In this document: positions 45,447 through 53,317 of the stretch, piece by piece
Layout: each line of letters begins with the position of its first letter
Position numbering within the stretch: position 1 is the first letter of the stretch
Source of the DNA: Actinomycetota bacterium
GTDB lineage: Bacteria > Actinomycetota > Actinomycetes > Propionibacteriales > Nocardioidaceae
Length of the DNA stretch: 64,000 nt
Assembly (NCBI GenBank): GCA_009701885.1
Contig: WLJH01000006.1
Location: forward strand, 62,001 to 126,000
Direction: 5' to 3'
Translations under genes and position numbers: made by a program
Notes under the pieces: generated by a model
Database searches by the model: none
The model's input: the letters and a program-made list of their open reading frames with translations, nothing else
What the model was told of the DNA's origin: nothing

Positions 45447-46472
45447 TCAGCCCTGGTTGACCAGGCGCCCGTCGGCGGTGACCGGGTGGTCCTCGTTGAT
45501 GGCCACGACCGCCAGCGTCGGTCCGCGCTCGGCCACGGGTCGCCGGTCGAGGTGGATGCCGGCGATCATGCAGCGCACCGACCCCCCGGCCAGCTCGATG
45601 GTCGGGATGTCGACGGCGACGATCTCGCAGGATTCCTCGATCATTGCCACCTGGTCGGGGCGCAGGCTGGCGCGGGCCCGCGCCGACATCGCCATCACGT
45701 AGCGGCGCCGACCGTCCGGGTGGCGCCCGCACAGCTCGACGGCGTTCCCGGCGAACTCGCGCACCTGCTCCTCGGTGAGCTCGACGAGGCGGCGGCCGTT
45801 GACGGTCAACCGCTCGCGCACCTGCTCGCGCCGCACCGGGTCGGGGATGAGGTCGAGGGCCATGAGCGCGACGTCGGTGCCCACGCAGGCCATGACGTTG
45901 GTGTGGTAGACGGGGATCCCGGCGGAGTCGACGGCGTCGAAGGCCATAGGCTCGTAGAGGAAGTCGGCGCAGAAGCGCTCCAGCACCTGCTCGTCGGCGC
46001 GGTGGCTGCGCGCGACGTAGGCCACCCGTGAGACGTGGTCCAGCACCATCGCGCCGGTGCCCTCGAGGAAGATGCCGTCCGGCTCGAGGCCGGAGTAGTC
46101 GACGACCGCCTGGACGCGGTACTCCGACTTGAGCATCTCCAGCACGTCGGCACGCCGCTCGTGGCGCCGGTTCGAGGCGTACATCGGGAAGACGCCGACC
46201 AGGCCGCCGGCGTGGGTGGAGACCCAGTTGTTGGGGAAGACGCTGTCGGGGCGGGTGTGGTCGTGGTCCTCGAAGACGTGGACGCGCACCCCGACCGCCC
46301 GCAGCGCGTCGGCCACGGCGTCCATCTCGGCCAGCGCCCGCGCCGAGATCACCTCCGGGGACTCCCCCGCCGGCACGTCGGACTGGAAGGCGTTGTCGGC
46401 AGCGGTCGCGGGGTTCGGCAGGAACCGGGTCGCGCGGACGAGGACGACGGCGGAGGGGGCTTGGGCGCTCAC
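45447..46472 (-). CDS. ctlX: CtlX-type amidinotransferase/arginine deiminase-like hydrolase
   Basis: 341 residues of the amidinotransferase (pentein) fold. Visible motifs are PDSVFPNNWVSTHAGG, ILDH-like AMVLDHVSRVAYVARS, the His in YHTNVMACVG and the C-terminal catalytic Cys in GGSVRCMIAGIHL. The length and motifs match CtlX, named for citrulline utilisation; the exact substrate (citrulline, arginine derivative) is not certain. ATG 46472 is divergent from the alpha/beta hydrolase across a 64-base gap. Confidence 0.85.
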   Translation of the reverse strand: MSAQAPSAVVLVRATRFLPNPATAADNAFQSDVPAGESPEVISARALAEMDAVADALRAVGVRVHVFEDHDHTRPDSVFPNNWVSTHAGGLVGVFPMYASNRRHERRADVLEMLKSEYRVQAVVDYSGLEPDGIFLEGTGAMVLDHVSRVAYVARSHRADEQVLERFCADFLYEPMAFDAVDSAGIPVYHTNVMACVGTDVALMALDLIPDPVRREQVRERLTVNGRRLVELTEEQVREFAGNAVELCGRHPDGRRRYVMAMSARARASLRPDQVAMIEESCEIVAVDIPTIELAGGSVRCMIAGIHLDRRPVAERGPTLAVVAINEDHPVTADGRLVNQG

Positions 46473-46521
46473 GGCGAGAGGCTAGGTCACCCCAAGGTGC
46501 GTGCGCACAACGGCGCGGACT

Positions 46522-46535
46522 GGGAACGTGTTCCA
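46522..46535. promoter_or_regulatory. KstR-like box between ctlX and the alpha/beta hydrolase
   Basis: GGGAACGTGTTCCA fits TnnAACnnGTTnnA except for the first T and forms the palindrome GGAAC-GT-GTTCC. It ends one base before ATG 46537. A second KstR-like box lies 1.1 kb away before the thiolase fusion. Confidence 0.5.
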
Positions 46536-46536
46536 C

Positions 46537-47517
46537 ATGACGTCCCCCTCCAGCCTGCCCGACGACGCCTGGATCGGCAGCGACCCCGCCTGGCGCGGCG
46601 TGCGGCAGGAGTCCCTCGACGTCCTCGGCCGCCCCGTCCGGGTGCTGCGCGCCGACGCCGGCGAATCCGCCGGCCCCGGCGGGGGCACCCCGCAGCTGCT
46701 CGTGCACGGGCTGGGCGGGAGCGCGGCCAACTGGATCGAGGTGATCGCCCCGCTCGCCGCGCACGGCCCGGTGGTGGCGGTCGACCTGCCCGGCTTCGGG
46801 CACACCCGCGCCGTGCCCCACGACCCGCTCACCGTCGGCGGCCACGTCCGCTTCGTACGCCGGGTGCTGGACGCGCTCGGGTGGCAGTCGGCCACCGTGC
46901 ACGGCAACTCCATGGGCGGCCTGGTCGCCACGCACCTCGCGGCCCGCCACCCCGAGCGGGTCGACCGGCTGGTGCTGGTCTCCCCCGCGTTCCCGCCTGC
47001 GTGCGCGCTGCGCCTGGTGCCGCCCTCGGTGCCGACCCTCCAGGGCATCGTGACGATGGGCCTGCCCAGCATCGGCGGCGGCCTGCTCGCCGCGGCGACC
47101 CGCCGCGATGCCAACCCGGGAGCCCGCGCGCTGCTGGGCCTGATCTTCACCGACCCCGCGGCCGTGCGCCCCTCCCTCATCGCCGCGATGGCGGCCGACG
47201 CGCTCTCGGCCGACGCCGCCCAGGTCGCCGACCGCAGCCGGGCACTGCGCACCAGCACCCTCTCGATCGCCCGCAGCTGGGTCGACCCGCGCTGGACCTG
47301 GCGGGCGATCCGCTCCGTGGAGGCGCCCACCCTCGTCCTCGGCGGCACCGCCGACGCCCTGGTGCCGGCCCGGGTGCTGCGCGAGGTGCTGGCCGCCCGC
47401 CCGGACTGGCACGGCGAGGTCATCACCGACCGCCGGCACGCACTCATGCTCTCCGAGCCGGAGGAGTACCTCCACCACGTCGGCGCCTGGTTCAGCCAGC
47501 ACTTGCAGGCGGCCTGA
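46537..47517 (+). CDS. Alpha/beta hydrolase
   Basis: 326 residues. The fold signatures are LLVHGLGGSAANWIEVI (oxyanion region), VHGNSMGGLVATHLA with the nucleophile Ser, LVLGGTADALVPA with the acid Asp, and the catalytic His in ITDRRHALMLSEPEEY. ATG 46537 is preferred because a palindrome occupies the bases before it; GTG 46501 is the alternative. The substrate is unknown: esterase or C-C hydrolase are possible. The divergent partner is ctlX. Confidence 0.87.
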   Translation: MTSPSSLPDDAWIGSDPAWRGVRQESLDVLGRPVRVLRADAGESAGPGGGTPQLLVHGLGGSAANWIEVIAPLAAHGPVVAVDLPGFGHTRAVPHDPLTVGGHVRFVRRVLDALGWQSATVHGNSMGGLVATHLAARHPERVDRLVLVSPAFPPACALRLVPPSVPTLQGIVTMGLPSIGGGLLAAATRRDANPGARALLGLIFTDPAAVRPSLIAAMAADALSADAAQVADRSRALRTSTLSIARSWVDPRWTWRAIRSVEAPTLVLGGTADALVPARVLREVLAARPDWHGEVITDRRHALMLSEPEEYLHHVGAWFSQHLQAA

Positions 47518-47718
47518 GCAGCCACGCGGTCCAGACCGGCCGGCGGGTCGCTCAGGTCGCTGCGAGGCGCGCCGATCGGTGAGGCACTGAGGGTCGACGG
47601 ACCGCACTCCACACCGGGTCCGCCGCTCGTGAGCGGGACCCTGGCGCGCGTCGCGGGAGTGCGAAAGGCGCCAGGGGACCGCTCCCCCTCGGGCCTGCCG
47701 CCCCGGGCGTAGCGCCGC

Positions 47719-48468
47719 TCAGCCTCGCGTGAGCGAGCGGGCGATGACCGCGTTGGCGGCCCGTTGGAAGCCGGTCACGACCGCCTCCAGGGTCAGCTGG
47801 CGCAGCCGGGAGACGGTGTGCTCCATCTGGGCCGCCTGCTCCGGCGACTGCCCGGAGGCGCGGGCGGTACGGCGGTAGGGCTGGAGCACCTGGGTGCGCA
47901 GGATGGTGGTGAGCTCCTCGGCCAGCGCCTCCATGTGGCGCCCGATCGCCTCGGAGGCGGCCCCGAGGCTCTCGGCGCTCACGTCGAGGTCGAGCAGCTC
48001 CAGACCGGTCTCCAGGTTGGGCGCCGCCAGGTAGGTGCCCTCGTCGGTCTCCTCGAGGGCACCCATGACGACCAGGAGCGCCAGCTCGTCGTCGACCAGC
48101 GGGCGCCCGGCGCGGCGCTCGAGGGCAGCGCGGTCCACCGGCACGGGGGCCGAGGTCGTCCAGGAGGTCATCATCGCCCGCTGCAGGGCGAGGTCCTCGG
48201 TGGTGGCGTCCTCGGGCAGCCGGCTCACGACCCGCTCGATCGCCTGCAGGGTGAACCCGTGCTCCTGCAGCGCCCGCACCAGCTCCAGGTGCGCCAGGTG
48301 CATCCGGTCGTAGTAGGCCATCCGCCCGCGGCGTACCGGCGGGGGCAGCAGGCCCAGGCCGGAGTAGTAGCGGGTGTTGCGGACCGTCAGGCCGGCGGCG
48401 GTGGCCAGCTCGTCGACGGTCATCAGCCCGTCGAGGGGCTCGAGGGCGGAGCCCTGGGTCGCGGTCAT
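47719..48468 (-). CDS. MerR-family transcriptional regulator
   Basis: 249 residues. The N-terminal winged helix reads MTVDELATAAGLTVRNTRYY and LGLLPPPVRRGRMAYYDRMH, then a dimerisation helix, and a large C-terminal domain (about 130-249) that probably senses an acyl-CoA or similar ligand. ATG 48468 is chosen; GTG 48477 is the alternative. It is divergent from an acyl-CoA dehydrogenase with a 29-bp inverted repeat in between, so it very likely controls that gene and itself. Confidence 0.9.
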   Translation of the reverse strand: MTATQGSALEPLDGLMTVDELATAAGLTVRNTRYYSGLGLLPPPVRRGRMAYYDRMHLAHLELVRALQEHGFTLQAIERVVSRLPEDATTEDLALQRAMMTSWTTSAPVPVDRAALERRAGRPLVDDELALLVVMGALEETDEGTYLAAPNLETGLELLDLDVSAESLGAASEAIGRHMEALAEELTTILRTQVLQPYRRTARASGQSPEQAAQMEHTVSRLRQLTLEAVVTGFQRAANAVIARSLTRG

Positions 48469-48499
48469 GGGCGGCACCTTAGCCGCTGAGATGACACTT

Positions 48500-48528
48500 G
48501 AACTGTGACAGTCATGCTGTCAGAGTTC
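48500..48528. promoter_or_regulatory. Long inverted-repeat operator of the MerR regulator
   Basis: Arms of 12 bases (GAACTGTGACAG at 48500-48511 and CTGTCAGAGTTC at 48517-48528) match at 11 positions around a TCATG centre. It lies between the divergent MerR and acyl-CoA dehydrogenase genes, 31 bases before the MerR start. TTGAAC at the left edge could be a -35 element overlapped by the operator, the usual MerR arrangement. Confidence 0.7.
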
Positions 48529-48620
48529 TTCCACCGACATACGTGACGGGCAGCACAGCCCCCGCTCGACCACCAGCACCACCACCGGCACGACCCCGCG
48601 AACCCCGAGGAGCCCATCTG

Positions 48621-49769
48621 ATGGCCACGCCGACCTCCATCTACACCCAGGAGCACGAGGACTTCCGCGCCATGGTGCGGACCTTCATGGAGAAGGAGGT
48701 CGCCCCCCACATGGAGCAGTGGGAGAAGGACGGCCAGGTCAGCCGCGAGCTGTGGACCAAGGCCGGCGAGCAGGGGATCCTCTGCTTCGACGTGCCCGAG
48801 GAGTACGGCGGGATGGGCATGGACGACTTCCGCTACAACGCGGTCGTCTCCGAGGAGCTCTCCCGGATCGGCGCGAGCGGTCCGGGCTTCCCGGTCCACA
48901 CCGACATCATCGTCCCCTACATCACCTCCCTCGGCACCGAGGAGCAGAAGCAGCGCTGGCTCCCCGGCTGCGTCCGCGGCGAGCTGATCTCGGCCATCGG
49001 CATGACCGAGCCGGGCGCCGGCTCGGACCTCCAGGGCATCAAGACCAGCGCCGTGGACAAGGGCGACCACTACGTCCTCAACGGCGCGAAGACCTTCATC
49101 TCCAACGGCATCATGAGCGACATCGTCATCGTGGTGTGCCGCACCGACCCCGACGCCGGCCACATGGGCTTCAGCCTGCTGGTCGTCGAGCGCGGCATGC
49201 CCGGCTTCGAGCGCGGCCGCAACCTGGACAAGATGGGCCTGAAGGCGCAGGACACCGCCGAGCTGTTCTTCGACAACGTCGAGGTGCCGAAGTCCAACCT
49301 GCTGGGCAAGGAGGGCGAGGGCTTCATCTACCTCATGCAGAACCTCCCCCAGGAGCGAATCTCCATCGGCGTCCAGGCCGTGGCCGCCGTCGAGTACGTC
49401 CTCGAGCTGTGCCTGGCCTACGCCAAGGAGCGCGAGGCGTTCGGCAAGCCGATCGGCAAGTTCCAGCACAACCGCTTCGTGCTCGCCGAGATGGCCACCC
49501 AGGCCTACGTCGCCCGCACCTTCATCAACGAGTGCATCCTCAAGCTCAACGCCGGCGAGGCCGACCCGTCGCTGGCCTCGATGGCCAAATGGTGGACCAC
49601 CGAGCTGCAGGCCCAGGTCGTCGACGCGGGCGTGCAGCTGCACGGCGGCTACGGCTACATGAGCGAGTACCCCATCTCCCGCGCCTACACCGACTCCCGC
49701 ATCTCGCGGATCTACGGCGGCACCACCGAGATCATGAAGGAGATCATCGGGCGCAGCATGGGTCTCTGA
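48621..49769 (+). CDS. Acyl-CoA dehydrogenase
   Basis: 382 residues. FAD/acyl-CoA motifs of the family are present: MTEPGAGSDLQGIKT, YVLNGAKTFISNG, ERISIGVQAVAAVEYVLE, REAFGKPIGKFQHNRF, VQLHGGYGYMSEYPISRAY and RIYGGTTEIMKEIIGRSM. It oxidises an acyl-CoA to the 2-enoyl form, passing electrons to ETF. ATG 48621 follows GAGGAG. The MerR regulator and its operator lie upstream. Chain length is not readable from the sequence. Confidence 0.93.
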   Translation: MATPTSIYTQEHEDFRAMVRTFMEKEVAPHMEQWEKDGQVSRELWTKAGEQGILCFDVPEEYGGMGMDDFRYNAVVSEELSRIGASGPGFPVHTDIIVPYITSLGTEEQKQRWLPGCVRGELISAIGMTEPGAGSDLQGIKTSAVDKGDHYVLNGAKTFISNGIMSDIVIVVCRTDPDAGHMGFSLLVVERGMPGFERGRNLDKMGLKAQDTAELFFDNVEVPKSNLLGKEGEGFIYLMQNLPQERISIGVQAVAAVEYVLELCLAYAKEREAFGKPIGKFQHNRFVLAEMATQAYVARTFINECILKLNAGEADPSLASMAKWWTTELQAQVVDAGVQLHGGYGYMSEYPISRAYTDSRISRIYGGTTEIMKEIIGRSMGL

Positions 49770-49815
49770 CCCCCCGCTGCACCCGGCGCTGCACCCGGCG
49801 CTCCCCCGCCGACAC

Positions 49816-49849
49816 CTCGCCCGGCCGGCCCTCAGACCGGCCGGGCGAG
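49816..49849. terminator. Bidirectional hairpin terminator
   Basis: A perfect 13-bp stem (49816-49828 with 49837-49849) around an 8-base loop lies between the convergent acyl-CoA dehydrogenase and PPOX genes and includes the PPOX stop codon. A duplicated 13-base stretch precedes it (49778-49803). Confidence 0.75.
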
Positions 49850-50248
49850 CCTGCGTCCGGTGACCTTCGTGGGCCGGATCCGCACGGTCGCGGACTTCGT
49901 GCCGGTCGGCCACGCCGTCGGCGCGTCGGCCGGCGCCGGCTCCAGCAGCACCCTGGCCACCCCCCGCACCAGCACGCTCCACCCCGTGCGCGCCTGGTCG
50001 TCGAACAGGTCGACCTCCACGGCCACCCGGCTGTCGTCGACCTCCCGCGCGATCGTGGAGTACGCCGCGGTGCGCACCACCACGGAGCCGGCCGAGACCG
50101 CGAGGTTGACGGGGACCACCACCGGGCCCTGCGCGTCCACCCACGCGAGGCGGCCCACCGAGACCGTCTCGAGCAGCTGCCAGCAGGTGTCCTCGTCGAG
50201 GTCGATGAGGACGGGCTTGACGTCGGTTCCGGGGTCAGTGGTTCCCAT
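49832..50248 (-). CDS. PPOX-family flavin-binding split-barrel protein
   Basis: 138 residues. The sequence LLETVSVGRLAWVDAQGPVV followed by VVRTAAYSTIAREV is typical of the pyridoxamine 5'-phosphate oxidase-like family, whose actinobacterial members bind FMN or F420. ATG 50248 is chosen; a longer frame extends upstream to 50506. The function is not known. Similar small PPOX proteins are found in the mycobacterial dormancy regulon. A partial DosR-like sequence is present 37 bases upstream (50285-50298). Confidence 0.8.
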   Translation of the reverse strand: MGTTDPGTDVKPVLIDLDEDTCWQLLETVSVGRLAWVDAQGPVVVPVNLAVSAGSVVVRTAAYSTIAREVDDSRVAVEVDLFDDQARTGWSVLVRGVARVLLEPAPADAPTAWPTGTKSATVRIRPTKVTGRRLARPV

Positions 50249-50554
50249 GACCCCAGCGTGCGCGCGCCGCGGGTCGTCGTCGCAGGGTCGAAGGTCCTGA
50301 CCGCGCGTGGCGGGGGTCCTCGACCCCGCGGTCCAGACCAGTGCGCCGTCGGACGGACCCGCGCGTTTGCCGCTGCCGGTCCGCGGGCAGGACTCGCTCG
50401 GCACGACCCGGTCTCGGCCGCGCGCAGTGCATGTCCCGGGGGTGGACTGCGGCGGAGGGGTCGGCCCCGGACCTCCGCGCGCGACCGTGTCCCGCCGAGC
50501 CGGCACACGTTTCCGGAAGAACGCGTGGGCTCGACCGACGACGGCTCGCCCGGC
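50249..50554. other. 306-base intergenic stretch between the PPOX and helicase genes
   Basis: No convincing gene is seen. Near the PPOX start, GGGTC-GAAG-GTCCT (50285-50298) matches the GGGAC-N4-GTCCC DosR core at 8 of 10 positions. Several GC-rich short inverted repeats follow. Confidence 0.35.
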
Positions 50555-53317
50555 TCAGGTCCAGTGGCGGCGCATCACGGTCGCGACGTCGAACGGGTCG
50601 CTGCCGCGCTGGGCCGCGAGCACCCCGGCACCCTCGGGCGAGCCGGTGTAGAGCGCTTCCCCTCCCCCGACCCAGTGGTCGAAGGCGCACGCGTACGCGG
50701 CCGCGCGCTCGGCCCGCACGCCGAGCACGGTGGGGACCGGGTGCCACACGGTGCCGTCCGGCTCGAGCAGCCGTCCACGGGCCGCGGCGACCAGCTCGCT
50801 CGTGGGCCGGGGGCGGTCGAGCAGCAGGTGCCGGGGCACGACGTAGCGCGGCGACAGCACCGGCCCGAGCGCCTCGTCGAGCGCCCGGGCGAAGACCTCG
50901 GACTCCGGCTCGGGCACATCGGCGAGGCGGCAGCGGTACTCTCCCGAGGCGTCGACCTCCACCGCGAGCGCAGCCGCACCAGCGCCGACCAGGCCGCAGT
51001 CGTGGAGGGCGTCGGCCACGGCGCCGGCCACCTGCTCGACCGAGGGCGGCACCGCCCCGGCCGCGACCAGCGCGCGACCGCGGCCGGCCAGCGTCGTACG
51101 TCGCAGCAGCAGGGCGGTCACGAGCGCGACGGTGAGCACGACGAGCGCGACGACCGGCAGGTCCAGACCCGGCCCGAGCACGCCCGCGAGCAACGCGCCG
51201 CCAGCGAGGACCGGCCCGCCTGGGGTGGCCTGCGGGACCGGCGTGCGCGGCTCGAGCCCGGCGAGGCGCACGGCGACCGGCACCGGGGTCGCCAGGGTGC
51301 CCACCGTGCCCGCGCGCCGGGGGCGGACACGGACCGTGCGGCCGGGCCGGTCGGCGTACGGCTCCCCCACGCGCCAGCGCTCGCGGATGCCGGCGCGGTC
51401 CTCGGCGCGCAGCACCATCCGGGCGTTGACCGCGTCGACCTCGCTGTCGGGCGGGGCGGCGTAGGGCGAGAAGGCGGGGTCGATGTGGCCCACCCCGTCG
51501 ACGACCTCGCCGTCGGCGTCGACCCCGAAGAAGCCGGCGTGCTTGCGCACCAGCCGCAGCCAGTCGCGGTCGCCTCGCGGGTGCCGGTCGCTGACGCACA
51601 CCACCGACCAGTTCACCGCGACCTTGTCGGGGTGGGTGGGGTCGGTGCGCAGCGCGCGGCCGCGGGTCTGGACGACAGCGGTCGTGGTCGTCACCGAGGT
51701 CAGGTCGACCAGGCCGCTGACCGAGCGGGCGTCCCAGCCCTCGCCGAGCAGCCCGCGGGTGCCGACGAGCACCGTCGTGCCGCCCTGCTCGAGGAACCGG
51801 GTCACGTGCGGGACCCAGCGCCGGCTGGTCCACGGCCCCTCGAGCCGGTGCACCGCCCCGCCGGGCACGGTGGGCTCCGGGCTGACCCGCAGCGAGGCCG
51901 CGAGCCCGGCGTCGGTGGTGGCGACGTGCGCGACCAGCCTCTCCAGGGTGGGTACGCCGCCGGCGACCGTGCTCCCCGTCACGAGCAGCGCGTCGGAGCC
52001 CGCGGGGTCGCTGACCAGTGCCGCCAGCACGGCGTGCGCGGAGCCGGCCTGCTCCGAGAGCACCCCGCGCAGGTCGACCGGGAGCGTGGCGGTCGCGCTC
52101 TCGTGGTCGCAGAGCACCAGGAGCCGACGTCGCTCCCCCAGCGCCTGCTGCTCCACCCGCGCGATCTCCACAGCCGCCTGCGTCTTGGCCTCCGAGCGGG
52201 CCAGCACCCGGTCGATCGGCGAGCGGCCGCGCCGCACGCCGTTGCGGGTCAAGACGTGGCCCACGGCGGGCAGCGCCCGGCGCACCCCCTCCAGGGCCGC
52301 GGCGTCGGCGGGGTCCTCGCTGCGCAGCAGGTGGCCGGTGGCCCAGTCCCCCACGAGCAGGACCCAATCGTCGGCGCTCGGGTCGCGACGGTGCTCCTCG
52401 GTGGGCCGCGCACCCGGCGGCAGGGTCAGCATGCCGGCGTGGTGCAGGCGCAGCGCGGCGTCGGCCAGCGCGGGCTCGGCCGCGGCCAGCCGGGCCCACG
52501 AGGCGTCGGCCCCGGTGGCGGCGCCCGACGCGCTGCGCTCGACCAGCCGCCGGTCCAGCCACTCCAGGAAGGGCACGGAGCCGAAGCTCGGGTCGGCGAG
52601 GGCGGCGACGAGTTCGGCGAACCGCTCGGCGCTGGAGTCGACCCACGCCGCCTCGTGCGGGGTGGGCGGCACGAGCCACACCAGCTCGGCGAAGGGCGCC
52701 AGGTCGCCCTCGCGCACGACCGCGGGGATGGAGGCCTCGAAGACCGTGCCGCCGAAGAGGGTGTCCACCAGCTCGGCCTGCTCGCGGGTGAGCGCGGCGG
52801 GCGGGGTGGCGGTGAGGCCGAGCACCCGCGCGTCGGGCAGGTCGGCGAGCAGCTCGGCCAGCAGCCGGCCCCACACCTCGAGCAGGTGGTGACACTCGTC
52901 GAGGACGAGCAGCAGCGGGCCGGCGGCGCGCAGCTCCTCGACCCGGGCCCGGCCGTTCTCGTGCAGCCGCGCCACCTGGGACTGCTCCTCGCCCTGCTCG
53001 TCGACCTCCGCATCGGGGTCGAAGAGCGCGACCGCCTGGTAGGTCCAGGCGGTGAGGGCCAGGTCCAGCGCGGCCGCCTGCGCCTCCCACTGCCCGACGA
53101 TCGCGGTGTTGGGCCCGAGCACGACCACGCGCTCGACCTCGCCCGAGGCCAGCAGCGCCTCCGCGGTCTCCAGCCCGACCCGGGTCTTCCCCGCGCCCGG
53201 CGGGAGCACGGTCCAGGCGCGTCGCCGGCCCGATGCCCAGGCCTGCTCCAGCGCGGTGAGCGCCAGCCGCTGGTGAGTGCGCAGCGGCGGCCGCCCGGCC
53301 TGCTGCCCCACAGCCAT
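50555..53317 (-). CDS. Superfamily 2 DEAD/DEAH helicase with a membrane hairpin
   Basis: 920 residues. The N-terminal RecA lobe has motif I VLPPGAGKTRVG (about 37-48), motif Ia VVVLGPNT, motif II LDECHHLLE (about 138-146) and motif III GLTATPP; the second lobe ends with motif VI VQTRGRALR. About 705-735 is a strongly hydrophobic hairpin (LPVVALVVLTVALVTALLL) followed by basic residues, then an unrecognised C-terminal domain of about 180 residues. A helicase with a membrane segment is unusual. Its ATG shares a base with the glnE stop (TGATG), so it is coupled to glnE. Nucleic-acid substrate and role are unknown. Confidence 0.82.
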   Translation of the reverse strand: MAVGQQAGRPPLRTHQRLALTALEQAWASGRRRAWTVLPPGAGKTRVGLETAEALLASGEVERVVVLGPNTAIVGQWEAQAAALDLALTAWTYQAVALFDPDAEVDEQGEEQSQVARLHENGRARVEELRAAGPLLLVLDECHHLLEVWGRLLAELLADLPDARVLGLTATPPAALTREQAELVDTLFGGTVFEASIPAVVREGDLAPFAELVWLVPPTPHEAAWVDSSAERFAELVAALADPSFGSVPFLEWLDRRLVERSASGAATGADASWARLAAAEPALADAALRLHHAGMLTLPPGARPTEEHRRDPSADDWVLLVGDWATGHLLRSEDPADAAALEGVRRALPAVGHVLTRNGVRRGRSPIDRVLARSEAKTQAAVEIARVEQQALGERRRLLVLCDHESATATLPVDLRGVLSEQAGSAHAVLAALVSDPAGSDALLVTGSTVAGGVPTLERLVAHVATTDAGLAASLRVSPEPTVPGGAVHRLEGPWTSRRWVPHVTRFLEQGGTTVLVGTRGLLGEGWDARSVSGLVDLTSVTTTTAVVQTRGRALRTDPTHPDKVAVNWSVVCVSDRHPRGDRDWLRLVRKHAGFFGVDADGEVVDGVGHIDPAFSPYAAPPDSEVDAVNARMVLRAEDRAGIRERWRVGEPYADRPGRTVRVRPRRAGTVGTLATPVPVAVRLAGLEPRTPVPQATPGGPVLAGGALLAGVLGPGLDLPVVALVVLTVALVTALLLRRTTLAGRGRALVAAGAVPPSVEQVAGAVADALHDCGLVGAGAAALAVEVDASGEYRCRLADVPEPESEVFARALDEALGPVLSPRYVVPRHLLLDRPRPTSELVAAARGRLLEPDGTVWHPVPTVLGVRAERAAAYACAFDHWVGGGEALYTGSPEGAGVLAAQRGSDPFDVATVMRRHWT

